In this document: one piece after another, positions 12,320 to 25,614 of the stretch
Layout: the number at the start of each line of letters is the position of its first letter
Position numbering within the stretch: the first letter of the stretch is position 1
Origin: Pholiota molesta
Lineage: Eukaryota > Basidiomycota > Agaricomycetes > Agaricales > Strophariaceae
Direction: 5' to 3'
Assembly (NCBI GenBank): GCA_014925825.1
Contig: JACGCK010000050.1
Location: 1 to 64,000 of the forward strand
Length of the DNA stretch: 64,000 bases
The notes under the pieces: model-generated
Told to the model about the DNA's origin: nothing
The model's input: the letters and a program-made list of their open reading frames with translations, nothing else
Database searches by the model: none
Translations under genes and position numbers: made by a program

Positions 12320-15044
12320 CGCAAACTCGACCCCGTTTTATGGGTTATTTCTTGCTACATGAGAGCCGCTGTCGTCCTTGAGCGTGCAACACAACGATAC
12401 TTGTAAACAAGACCCAGAATAACGTCGTCGAATCAGACAGGTGATGTGCGAGAAAGATGGAACCGTGTGTTTGGATTTGAGCACAACGAAAGAGCGCTGC
12501 TGAGAACTTGAAACGGAGAGATGACTACCCAAACAAGACATTGCCATCCGCCTACAAGCTGCCTATACAATTACCGGATTACCCTGTAGCGCACGCGAGA
12601 CTACCGTGGGCGAGTGCAATGTGGATCGATGAGATAGAATGAGAACACTGCTTGTTTAGATGAAGGCCCAGCACTTCACATTGTGCCACAATAGACATCG
12701 GATAATTTCGAAGGTCGAGGGATAAGTGGCACGGCTCTCGTGTCTAAAAATAAATAAAAAAAGGTGTTCTAAAGGTCACTTCTTGAAAATAGAGTCTGAG
12801 AATATACGATATCTTTATGTCCGTCGACCTCGTTATGCCTCCCAGGAGGAGCAGCGGCAACTATTCTAGGAGTCTGTCAGACGAAAGATGACACCCCGAT
12901 TCCCTCCAAGCTGATATTTAGTCTAAGTATAATATTTCGGACCCGGTGAAGAGTGGGATGTTTACAGCACAAGCGCTCCGTTGCTGATCACCTTCGTTCG
13001 TCTCCACGGTAATCCGTAAACCCGGATTGGCTGCGCACATACAGAGGCTCAGCAGAGAGGCGAGCAGTAGCCGTTCTGGCATATTCTATCTAAACGGACA
13101 TAACATGGGAGTATGGAGGTTTCTCTGCTTGAAAAAGAATTTTGTATGATAATCGCCTGACCGATTGAGCGATGATCATCCTTTGTTTATCGACTTCGTA
13201 ACCTTGCAAGAGCCAGAGCTTTGATGCGATGGTGCGGCGGGCTTGGATTTCTGAAATTTCATCCTCACGCCAAGACAGTATTCATTCTTCAATGGCTTTC
13301 TGATTCTGATATCCATGCCCACACCACATGTTCACACTACAGCACGGGTATGTGAGCTCTACATGCAAAACTGCGTAGAAAGCATTTAAAGACTCTGATA
13401 AGCGTCGTCGACCAGTTGCAACGTCTAATCATAAACTTGCATGTGCTAAAAATAGTGACATATAGGCGCAGACCGCGCAGTCCAGCAGCAAGCTGGGTAC
13501 GGTTGTAAAAACTTCAGGCTTTTCAGGGAATGCATTTACCGGATAGGAGATAAATGAGGAACAGAAATCAACGCATGGTGCGCAGCACTAGATAAATACA
13601 ATATGGGAAATCGGCATTGAGATCTAAAGAGTACGCTCAATGGGCCACAGCGAGCAACCAAACTGTGGTGAGTAATACTACACGAAACAATATGCGAAAC
13701 AATGCGATACCTTGTAACAAGCTTGAAATAATATTAGGAGAGTATCAATTATGTTTCTAACAGTAGCGCTACGCTGCGAGGCATTCAAATAAGTTCCTGT
13801 CCGCAGAGCACATTGCAGCACAACGCAAGGTGTTAGAAGATCAGTTTGGTTAACAAATGAAGAAATGGTGCAAAGTAAATAGCCTCCGCAGTATGAACTG
13901 TCAACGGTACAAATTTCTCAGCCCATTAACTGCGTTGCTGTGAAAGCCTCACCAAAGCAAGTTACGCTGTCTACAAACGGCATGGCTCCACAACATGTCT
14001 ACCTCGAGTTCAGCAATCTGTACTAATTCAAGAATAATTTTTATCTCGTCTTCCCATGAGTATAAGATACAAAAACTTTTAAACAAACTACTGAGGTGAT
14101 CGAGGTACAACTTTCCTTGTTCTGTGGGTGAAAGTGGCTCCGTAAAAAGTGGTGCAACGAAGGTGCTTTTTCGATCCTAACATTTGCCATGGTACATATA
14201 TCCATGCCCTCTGAGCGCTTGATACCGGAGACCTCTCTCACACCCTCCTGCTCGGCCAGAGAGCCGCAGTTCGAGTCTGTATTACGTGACCTATGCGATG
14301 TGGAGCCCGCCTGAGAAACCAAAGCGGCGAAGGCCGATGATAGCTCAATGGAATAATATCTGTTTGGTATAATCATAGAAGTATGTATACTTCTTCGTTT
14401 CCACATGAGAGAGGTCGAAGAATGGACATGGCATTACTCATTCGCCGAAAGGGTGTGAAGCAAGACTCTAGGACACATAGATGGCAATCTCAGTTAGTAG
14501 TTCAGATGGCCAAAAGTGCGAGTAATGATTAATGACCCATCACAGACCTGTTAAGCTGCAATGGTGATACCTATGTCTAGGAATGTATGTAGAGTATGCG
14601 AAGTTTGAACCCCTAAACTGGAAATACAAAACCCAATCACGGAGGGAATATACTGAATAAGGGAGATCTGAGAGCGGTTTCAAAAATATATAACAGTGTG
14701 AGCTTTACTTCCGTCTGGGCACATAATCGTTCAATGATATAGCATTACATAGCTCGAAGTTTGAGCTTGAGCGATGTGAAGCTACGAATATCGCTATGCA
14801 CGAAAAAGCTACTTTGTAGCGTCCGTCTTCTTGCCCTAAGTTGTAAGTTACAGTTTCATGCTTCAAATAGTCCCATGAAATTCATCCCCGACATACTAAC
14901 ATGTAGGTGGGTTGTTCGCGTCCTCAATCTCAGTCCATATTCTGAACAGTCCTTTCGATGTTTTAGAATCCTATATTTAGTTCCTTTGCACACTGCGTTA
15001 GCAAAATTTTTACATATACCTGATCATCCAGTTCGCAAATCGTA
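12320..15044. other. Upstream region of P1, diverged copy of the peroxidase-flank duplication
   Basis: No gene. The stretch 12.65-13.05 kb (words such as GCCACAATA, ATAGAGTCTGAGAATAT, GAGTCTGTCAG, TTGCTGATCACC) matches, with many differences, the DNA upstream of P2 (20.1-20.45 kb) and, inverted, upstream of P4 (48.6-48.95 kb). Weaker matches continue to about 14.35 kb. A word of about 40 bp around 14.79-14.83 kb repeats one near 10.55-10.60 kb, close to the 3' side of P1. Confidence 0.6.
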
Positions 15045-17359
15045 TCACTGGTAATCCGCTTTAATCAGATCCGCAGCCCTTTCCGCCAAGGCGTACGTCG
15101 CCGCCTGCGTATGTCCCGCAGGCACGAACGGCTATAACGCACGATCAGATCATCTGAGCATCAAAGATACACAATCACGAAAGAAAACGGTAACTCACCA
15201 ACACAGACGCGTCGACCACTCTCACACCCTCAACGCCTTTCACCTTCAAATCCGGGTCCGTCACCCCCGTCGGTGCGCCCTTCCGCGTCATACCCGACGT
15301 CCCGACGACGTGGTACGCCGAGCGCGTGTTCTGCCTTACGAAGGCGTCAATCTCCGCATCAGACGACGCGAGCACAGGCTGGGCGCTCGAGGCCGGAGCC
15401 GTGATGTACCCATCCCACGCAGACGCAGAAGCGAAGCGCAGGATGCGCTTCACCGCCTCGCGCATCAGCGGCACGTCAGTGGGCGAGAGGAGGAGGCCCG
15501 CGTCGATGATGGGGGGCGCGAAGGGGTCCGTGCTGGGCCCTGTGCCGGTGGTGGTGGTGTTGAGCTTTACTGAGCCGCGCGAGTTGCTGCCGGGGGTGAG
15601 CATGATAGTTGAGATGGACAGGAAGTTGCCTGTAGGAGGCGTATTTCCGAGAAGAAAATTCTGCGATGGAAGAACGTCAATATTGTGAGCTGTAGAGTCT
15701 GGTACGACAAAATGATTTAGCACGAGAAATTGACGCACGGAAATGAAAATCTCGAAATGCGGGGAGCCCTCTCCAGGACTCGGATTCGGCTGCTGCTCGT
15801 TGAATATCGTAGAATTGTCTGGCACACGCACGAACCCAATGTGCTGTGCGATCCCATTCACCAATGGGCCCTGGCGCGTCTGGTTCCACTGAGCGATCGC
15901 GCTCTGTAGAGCCGTCGCGTTTCTGTTGAGGTTGTCGTAAGTCGTGCTCGAGTTCACGAGCCAAGAGAGGACGATGATGGGGTGGTCGACCAGGTGCTTG
16001 CCCACGTCTGGGAGGCTCGCCAGAGTGGTGATACCTGCGGAGTGCAGCTCATCAGTGTCGCCTATGCCGGAATTGAGGAGGACCTGCGGTGTATTGATCG
16101 ATCCGGCGGAAAGGATAATCTCTTTACTCGCAGAGGCGGTAATCAAAGGACCTGTAGTGCCCCTTATCAGCTGCCATCGCCAATTTATCAAAAAGAACAT
16201 AAAGGAATAACCTTCTCTATTCAATCGATATTCAACTGTTCCGAACGATGGCAGCGCAGTGCGATTCGAAGAACCGTGTTTTGAGTTCAAAATGCGCGAA
16301 ACTTGTGCGTTTAGCAAGACATGTAGATTTGGCCTTGCCAGAAACTGGGGGGCGAGGTACCCAGCGGCCGAAGAGCTACGACTCGCGGTGGGCCGTCAAT
16401 GACCGCCTGGGACCATCCTACGTGAACATTCTTAGATGAATTTAATCCAACATGCGCCAGATTACTCACCAAAGCCTAACGGGCTCCCCGAATTCGTATC
16501 CTCATTGAACCCAAATTCGCCTCCCAACTCCTCCAAGGCCGCCGCAACCCTGCCGTCAATCCCGGTCGGTGCCCCAGGCAAGCTCACGGAGTTCAGCCCG
16601 TCGAATCCATGCACTGCAGGGTTGAACTCCCCAGTCGTGTTATGTCGGTCCGCTGATGCTGTGAATCGTTCGCTTTTTTTGAAATAGGGGAGCAGATTGG
16701 CCCATGACCATCCAGGATCCCCGGTGACCGATGCGTAGCGGTCATAGTCGGCTACGGATCCGCGAGTGTATACAAGGCAGTCTGTAGAATTATAAGTGTA
16801 AGCAATAGGGTCAGAAATTAGAAAGATTGGCGGAAAAAAAAAAGACTCACTAACAGAACTACTCCCACCGAGAACGTATCCGCGCGGATAAGACATAGAT
16901 TGGCCATTGATACCGGGCTGCGGAACAGTGGTATAGTTCCAATCCCAAGGTGTTTGTGGAGTTGTGTGCGTACAGCGGAGCGGGATTTGTATGTCTTGTA
17001 CACCAACATTTCTATTAGAAGTCACCAGAACGTATAAGCAAAGCCGAAAAGACACAATATACAAAGTCTGGAGGTGCGTACGATGAACCTGCCTCGAGGA
17101 GGAGAACATTAAATGCTGGGTTTTCAGTTAGCCTGTTGGCGACAACGTTTCCTGCGGTACCACCTAATTTTGCATTGGCATTAAGATCACTATCTGGCTG
17201 GATGGACTGAAACGTACCTCCTACGATGATAAAATCGTAGTTCGTGTTTGCGACCTGGGGTCCATCGCGACCTCCAATGTAAACGGCCGCGACAGATAGT
17301 GTCTGCAGTAACAAAAAGTTGAAATGTACAATCAGCAGTGCATTCCGACGGTGGCGCAT
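15045..17359 (-). CDS. GMC oxidoreductase, aryl-alcohol oxidase type
   Basis: Secreted FAD oxidase that would oxidise aromatic or other primary alcohols and release H2O2 for the neighbouring peroxidases. It opens MRHRRNALLIVHFNFLLLQT, a signal peptide. A GT-AG intron inside the Rossmann loop must be removed to give FIIVGGGTAGN (FAD binding). GMC signature 1 is seen as RGYVLGGSSSVN, also across an intron, and signature 2 as AGSINTPQVLLNSGIG. The catalytic His pair is in YHVVGTSG and, in the last exon (from about 15115), PAGHTQ; the protein ends IKADYQ at 15045. At least six introns of 50-75 bp. One base is missing near 16385, between VIDGPP and SSSAAGYLAPQF, and the intron near 16200 does not resolve cleanly. 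Given the window-wide pattern these are more likely read errors than real damage. Confidence 0.85.
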
Positions 17360-18349
17360 TTTTAGTCGCTCGAGTCGTACGTTAAGGAAAAGTTCGTACC
17401 AGTTGTAAGGTCTTTTCAATACATGTCGCCTTTTAAGTTTCATAGAAGCGCGCCATTGCAGGTGACGTTCTTCGCGAATGAAGTGTGCATGTGGCCCCTT
17501 TGCTTCTTGTGGTAGGCTTCTCAGTGAGCATGAGATCACCGTTTGGACTTGGGGCCGCGCGACGAAGTTATCGATCTTTATCACTGGGACTGGTTGTTTG
17601 TGCAAGAGCTCAGTCAAGAATTTGAGGCAGTGGTGGATGCGCTGCTCAGGCGCTGCTGACCTGGTCTCTCGTAGGCAGACTCTGATGGGTTGATGGTGAA
17701 AACATCACCTTTCCTGACATAAGCATTGACATGTTGACATGTTACAAGACGCATCCTGCGGCCCGGGCAGTATCTGTGACCCCTTCCTTGAATGCCAACC
17801 ATGCTGCCCCGAATGCAACCAAAATTGCCAACTCACTGAACGAATTTCAGCGGAAGCTATCTCAAGATGCGGCCCTTTTCTCGTACAATTTCGATACAGT
17901 TTGTGGTTCCTGGAAATCTTCTTCAATCTGAACGCACTGTGTCATGGGGAAAACCCACACCAAACCCACACCATACTTACAACGTCGGTCCGTATCATCT
18001 GCAGGTCATTCCACGAGAAGCAAGAGCCAAGCGTATGTCCATTTAAATAATTACTCCCGAAGATATATATAAATCGAGTTCGAACTTCGAAGACACTATT
18101 TGAGTGAAGCGACAGGATGAGTTTCGCTGCGAATAATGCTAATTAGCTAGTCTGGATGTTCATCTATCACAGTTGGGGGGAGACTGCCACATTCTGGCAA
18201 ACGAAAACAAAGACATAAAATTTATTTGACTGGGGCGGATGCACACACACGTAAAGAGACAAGCGAGAGAAAGCGAAAGAAAGCAGGCAGCTACAACGAC
18301 TGAGACGAATATAAAAATACAATTTGAACACTTCCACTTCGCGAGTCAT
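17360..18349. other. Spacer between GMC oxidase and peroxidase P2
   Basis: Holds the promoter side of the GMC gene and the 3' side of P2. A short minus-strand stretch near 17.80-17.75 kb reads LAILVAFGAAWLAFKEGV but ends in a stop and has no recognisable partner exon. Nothing else was recognised. Confidence 0.45.
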
Positions 18350-19699
<1,350 letters not shown>

Positions 19700-22237
19700 T
19701 TAGAATATGAGGATGGCAGTTGGAGTAGCACGAATGTGAATAGGATGCTGAAGACTGACTTTGAGGGTTTTTATACGCAACTCAAGCCCGAATTATGGGT
19801 CATTCTTCGACATGAGAGTAGCTGCCCATGATGACGCAACCAAACAAGACTGTAGACAGGAGTGAAAGATGTACCAACGCAATGGGCGTGAAAGATGGAA
19901 CCGTGTACTTGGATTATAGCACAGTCAAAGAGCGTTGATGAGAACTTGTGAACACGGAGATGTGTCCCAAACAAGTCACCGTCCCTCGCGTACAATTGCC
20001 GGAATACCCAGTGGCTCGCGCGAGAGTAATGTGGACGAGCTGTATGAAAGTGAATGAGAAATACCGTTGCCTTGGCAGATGTGCAAGTTTAAAACGAGGC
20101 CTAACACCTCACATCGTGCCACAATAAACATCGGATCATTTCTAAGGTCGAGGAATAAGCGCATGGTCTCGCGCCCCAAATATAGACGAGTTGCGATTAG
20201 AATCTCAGAAATAGAGTCTGAGAATATTATTATGTCCGCTTTGCTCTCATGAAGAGGAGTTGTATTTATTTCGAGGAGTCTGTCAGTCAAAACACGACAC
20301 CCAAATCCCTATAAAAAGCTGGCTGCTAATTATAACCTCGGGCCCGGCGAAGAGGTTGAGCTCTGGTTGTAGACAGCACCTAGATGTTAGCGCCATGTTG
20401 CTGATCACCCTCATTCGTTTCCACGATGGTTCATACGCCCAATTGGCTATGTGCCTGCCAAAAAAGGCAGCGCATCTTTCGTACATGTTCTTATTAAGAG
20501 AGAAACTGTGAAAGACCGCGTCGACTTCAGATAATTATATTACAAGCCTAGCTTGAACATTCGTCAAGATGAAATGATTCTTCACCGGGTTTCTAATTTT
20601 GAGGTCTGCTTTGACGTGATATTTTCACACAGCAGTATCGGTATGAGAGATTTACAAGCAAAACTGGAACTCGAACGCAAGCATTTACAAAACTCTTTCC
20701 TTGCAGAAAAGTGTCGCCGACCATCCGGTGAATATCTAATTATAAGACGAGGTTGCTAAAATTAAGATTATTTGTGAAAATAGAAGGGCACCAGCGTTAG
20801 ATGTTTAGAACCTGCCTGAGAAATCAATATTCGAAAAAAAGAAAATCGGTTTTTACGAGTCGTTTGATGGGGCAGCGGCGACAGCTTCATTACCCGCCGA
20901 AGGATGAGAAGCTAGATTATCCGTTTCCTCTCGTAGAGCGACTCAACGGTCACTGGTCCAACTTGTTAGGCTGATATCTGTAAGATTTTGCTATGGCTAA
21001 GCTGAGGTGTTACATTGGTAAGTAAAGTCTACCAGTGTTCAAATGTTTATGATTGATCTTAAAAGGCATGGGTTTCTCAGCCTGTCTCATTGCGAAAGTG
21101 ATATCGAAGCGAGCTACATTATCTAGAGTGCGGACATTCTTACTACATGCCACCCTCGAGTCCGGTAATCTGCATATATACCAAGAGAACAAGTTGCGAG
21201 TTCCTTCCCATATGGGCACATTGCACTAACGGTACACCAAACTACTGGGTTGATTAGGATGCAACGATTTGCTACTTCTTCGCTTCATTGATTATGTCGG
21301 CCTCTTCAGCGTTACATGCAGATGAAATACACTCTCCTTTCCATTCATGCTGACTTTAAGTATTTTCGGTATCACAATGTAGGTCACACCGACCAAGCTG
21401 GTGTAGTCAGTATGTCAAATCTGCATATCTTCTTATATACCTCGGTCAGAAGCCGCCCAATGCCCAGTGTGAAGCCGTACGGAATATCAAAGCAGCGGAT
21501 GCCGAACGATAGCGGCTCGAACGTGTCCTATTTGAATTTGCAGCGCTCCTTGACTGTGTTGGTCTAAGCGTTGAAACTTGCAAAGCAACTTTTTTTCGCT
21601 CATAACGGCCGGTGGGCTTGACAGCCACAATCATGATCAAACTAATATCCCAGAAATATCTATTGTCGAGGAACACAGAATATGCGAATACTCCTACATA
21701 TAATGAAAAGCGAAAACTAAGTTTCGAGGGAAATAGCCTAAAAATATATAACACAAGTTTCACGGTCAGGACAGGTCAGAACCTATGTACATGTGGTCAA
21801 CTCTTAAAATTATTATTACCTCTGTAGTCGTAAATACATTGCGTTGGAGTAAATAAATACATTTGGGAATTTTCCAGTTCTGTGGTGTGAGTGAGTGCGA
21901 GCGTATCAGCGGGGAATATGTTACCAGGTCAAGAAAATAAGAAAGTGGAGTGGAAGTAACGGAATCCCAGTTAATGGGTAAAAACAAAGAGAAAAGGTCG
22001 AACGTGTTACTGTGGTTGTGGAGGGAGAGGAAACACAAGAGAAATTCAGTAGCCGTCGATTCAAAAAAAGGAATGCAAATAGTACACTAGGCAGACAAGT
22101 TGGCGATGCTATGCAAGAAATACGTTTCACACCTAGAGCAATGTCAACGCCCCTCAACAAAATCCAGGGCTGAATCCAGCCCCCTCACGATGCGGTCCAG
22201 TGTACCCATTTTCTTTCTCGAAGGAGTAGTCGATGTA
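19700..22237. repeat. Upstream half of the peroxidase duplication block (P2 side)
   Basis: From the P2 start codon out to about 21.2 kb this DNA matches, in inverted orientation, 47.6-49.34 kb upstream of P4: for example ACACGGTTCCATCTTTCAC, TTGCTGATCACC, GGGCCCG and a CTCGAGTCCGGTAATCTG-like stretch. Similarity by eye is roughly 75-85 percent, clearly lower than across the two gene bodies. No gene is carried by the block itself. Beyond 21.2 kb only weak traces remain, and the part from 21.8 to 22.2 kb shows nothing recognisable. Confidence 0.75.
19768..19775 (-). promoter_or_regulatory. TATA box of peroxidase P2
   Basis: TATAAAAA on the minus strand within GCGTATAAAAA, about 70 bp before the start codon; the same word as upstream of P4. 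Confidence 0.55.
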
Positions 22238-25200
22238 TCAGGAAGCCTGGATGTACTTCCAACACCATCTGCCCCGGCCGCGCTCGTAATCACGCTGCTT
22301 GGAGGAGAGCTTGGGGGCCAGGCCGATGCGCAGCTTCAGCATGGGGCGAGACCTCGTCGATTCGCGAATCCATCCCAAGACTAGAGCCCGAACGAACCCG
22401 CCTAAGCAATGCTTTGGCAGTCTGATATTTCGAAGCTTGGGCGCCGCTAGATCCAATATTGTAAGCGCCGTCTTCGTTGATGTCCTGAGTTTCCGGGTAA
22501 GCTGACCTTGGACCGCGTGGATGTCGTTGTTGTGTAGGAGATTGAGCATCAGCAAGCTTAGTACTTGACATGCTATAGTTACGTTCATCGGGTTGGGTAG
22601 GCAATGGTCTGACAAGAGCGCTTACGGACCTCCCGAGGGGGCTTCCTAGCCAGAACTTGACGGAGGTGATCCTGGAGGTACAAGCCCGCAGAACTCGAAC
22701 GCCGTGCTACTGGTCCATGTGAGCCGAGACTTGAATCCCTTGGAGAAAAGTGGCAATACGACGAAGAAGGGGAGAAGTGGAGGGCGATGGTGCCAGACTG
22801 CTCGTCCCAGTGTCTAGACGACGCATTTGTGTGTTGTTTGCCATCTTTTCCTCCAACTCCGACTCAATCTGGGATATTTGGGCAGCCGTGAGAATGGGCA
22901 TTGAAATAGGTTGGGTAAGAGTCTTCCCAGCGAATGGAGTCGGAGAGTGAGGAGAAGAGGTCGTCGACATAGTTTGAGAATTCGAGGAGCCGGCGAACGG
23001 CATCGAGATAGAGTGATGCAACACTGATCGCCCGGGACGTAATGTAGATGAATCGCCTTCATTGTCCCCTAATTTAGAAATGAGCATAACTTCTCGGTAC
23101 ACAGCAAGCAAAACATTACCAGGACTGCTGCCAGAGATCGATCGGGAATGTGCCCTCCGATGAGCCTGCGAACCATAAGAATATGCTCCTGTAGCTGAGG
23201 GTGGAGTGGTAGACGACGAAGGCGGTCCATATTCGTCATCAACGGGAGAGAACGTACCCCAAAGAGGTGAGAGTGGGTTGGATTGATTTCTCAATGAATT
23301 AGCAGCACCAACATTGAGAGGCGCGGCACCTGAAACGGCGCGACCTTGTCGAGCAAATCCGAGAGATTCCGAAGACGAGGGAGAAGAAAGCGGAGCTGGA
23401 TGATTTGAGAGGCGTTGTACATGATATCCTCCTTGAGCCAAATTGTTGCTTGAATACGTGTATGTTGATTGCTCTGCAGGCTTGAAGAGGGAGGAGGATG
23501 ATTAGCTGCGGAGAGGCGCGGCGACATAGGAAGCGAAGGCATTGGCGGTAACGCAGACATTGAAACGGCACTTGGTTCCAATTTTCTCCGCGTTTCTGCA
23601 TATTGTCTGCGTTCTTCTTCTGGTGTTTTCGGAGGTGGTATAGGCGGCAGAACAGTTGGTAGCCCAATGTTTTGGGAAATGAACGAAGAGGTGTCGCCCG
23701 GGAAAGGATTCGAAAATTCCATCGGCGACAGAGGTTGTGATTCGAACTCAAAGAAATCTCGTTCTTCTCGGAGTTTTTCTTCCTTAATTCGATCCAACTC
23801 GGCCTGCTGCTGGCGAACGAGAAGCTGTCGCGGTAAATCGGTTGTCCATGCAAACCACTCAACTTCACTCTCCTCCTCGCTATCATTCATGATCGACCCC
23901 AATCCTTCTGCCAATGCTTCTTCCTCGTCGTCTAGGCCATATGCGTAACCGCCTTCAAATTCGTCGTCTCCGAATTTTCCAATGGCATCAGAATCACTAT
24001 CATCCGTTCCTTTCTCTGTTCCACCATCGCTATCATCTTGCAAAGTATCGTCGTCTGTGGTTTGGGTAGTCGTCGTCTTGGCCTTCGATCCATCCTGTTT
24101 GGCTTTGATGGTAGAAACATGCGACACGGTGCTCATCCGTCTCTTGGAATCCACCTTATCCCAATCTTTTTCAGTTCTGGACTTTCCGTCGAATCCAGCT
24201 TCTGCTTCCACCTCATCATTTGCTCCATCCCCTTCGGTGTCCTGATCAGAAGTGCTACCCTCCCACGCTGGCAACGTTGAAGGCGATTTGCCACTTTCAT
24301 TCAACAATGAGATGCTTTGTCTGAGTCTCTGTCGATTTGCTTCTTCCTTCTTCCGCATCTTCGCATAAACTGCCGACGTCTCCAGATCCACAACATCACG
24401 ACCCCATCCATACATGGCAAGTTCCATAGGCCGCCCGGCCTCTCGCATACCGTAGCGACGTGCACGATGGACGACTTCAGTGCGCCACTCAGGATATGGA
24501 AGGGCAGGAGCGGCCATTCTGGGATTTGGATATGAAGGCTTCGAGGAGAGAGATGCCAAGTTGTGAGGATATGCAAGCTTCGGTAGTGGCTGTTGCGATG
24601 AAGGACCAGCTTCGTATATGTCGTCAAAGTCGTCATCAGCATCAGAGCCTCTCCTTTGATCATTGCGTGACAACGCCGGGCCCAATGTTGAACCGTCTTC
24701 GTTAACGGTTGAGCCGTTTCCACTGCCGTGGGCCAAAGTAGATGCTGACCAAAAGGTCCGTAGCACTGGCGAGTTTGGCATCGATCTGACTTCATTTGGA
24801 TTGACAGAAGACTGAAGCGACATAGTAGCAGTGATAGATGGATGCAAGAAGCCCGACTCCAAGGGTGTAGAGAATTGTCGATGAAAAATGCGAAGAATGC
24901 TGTTGAAGGCTATTCGAAAGAAGCGAGAGGTTAAGTCAAATTCCGCGCGAAGATTCTCGCAAAACGCACCTTGCTCACTACCCATGTCTAGCACTAGCCA
25001 TTCTCCTCGATCATCCACCTTCGCCTTTTGCTTCCCTTTCGCTTGATGATGATGGGCCTTTGTTTGTTCCCTTGGCTTCTCGTTTCCTTGATGTACCCTT
25101 GAGCTCTCGGCCTCTCTAGCTGGCTTTGTCGCCGCATAATAACCCATACTCGATTCGCTTTTGTTCCCGTCTTCGAGGACCGACGCGCCTGGGATCCGTT

Positions 25201-25606
25201 TCGGCGGTGATTTTGCATTAGCAGGGTTGTATCCACCGTATCTGTAACCCTGCCGCGCCTTTACATAGCCATAGCGAAGGTCATCCTCGTCATAGCTTTC
25301 TTCTGAGTCCGGACTATGGGCAAACACGGGCGATGATATGCTGAGAGATGATCCAGAGTCTGAACCAGACTTATTGGCGGCGACGTCATCTCTGGGAGCT
25401 GCGCTGGGCGATATCGTAAGCTTGGGGCGAACAGTAGCAGTAGACGTTGTCGTTCGAGCTTGCTCCTCTTGATCGTTCAGGGTGTTGGTGTCCGCTGTCT
25501 TCACTGACTGCACGTCCTTCACCGGCGCCGGTGAACGAGGGTCATGACTGGACAGCTGTCCAGCCGCACCAGAGCCCATGGCCTGCTTGCTGCTCTTCTT
25601 GCCCAT
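22238..25606 (-). CDS. C-terminal part of a very long, low-complexity protein (probably one gene with the PH-domain part)
   Basis: Begins MGKKSSKQAMGSG 8 bp after the stop of the preceding frame. It has acidic and Ser/Thr-rich segments with a few conserved-looking islands: EWLVLDMGSEQ joined across a 60-bp in-frame intron (about 24975-24916) to AFNSILRIFHRQF, then MSLQSSVNPNEVRS, and PEWRTEVVHRARRYGM. More introns: about 23462-23401 (changes frame) and 51 bp at about 23122-23072. After SPLLRR the frame must shift to read SSLGSHGPVARRSS and LYLQDHLRQVLARKPPREV, then a 53-bp intron and CQVLSLLMLNLLHNNDIHAV, ending at 22238. I do not recognise the family. It is probably the continuation of the PH-domain protein next door, separated only by one lost base. 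Confidence 0.7.
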
Positions 25607-25614
25607 CTTCCAAC

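Noticed and set aside
17614..17802. GRGHRYCPGRRM, resembling a P450 heme-binding loop
   Set aside because: No other P450 motif (ExxR, I-helix) on either side, and a different frame of the same bases looks equally protein-like.
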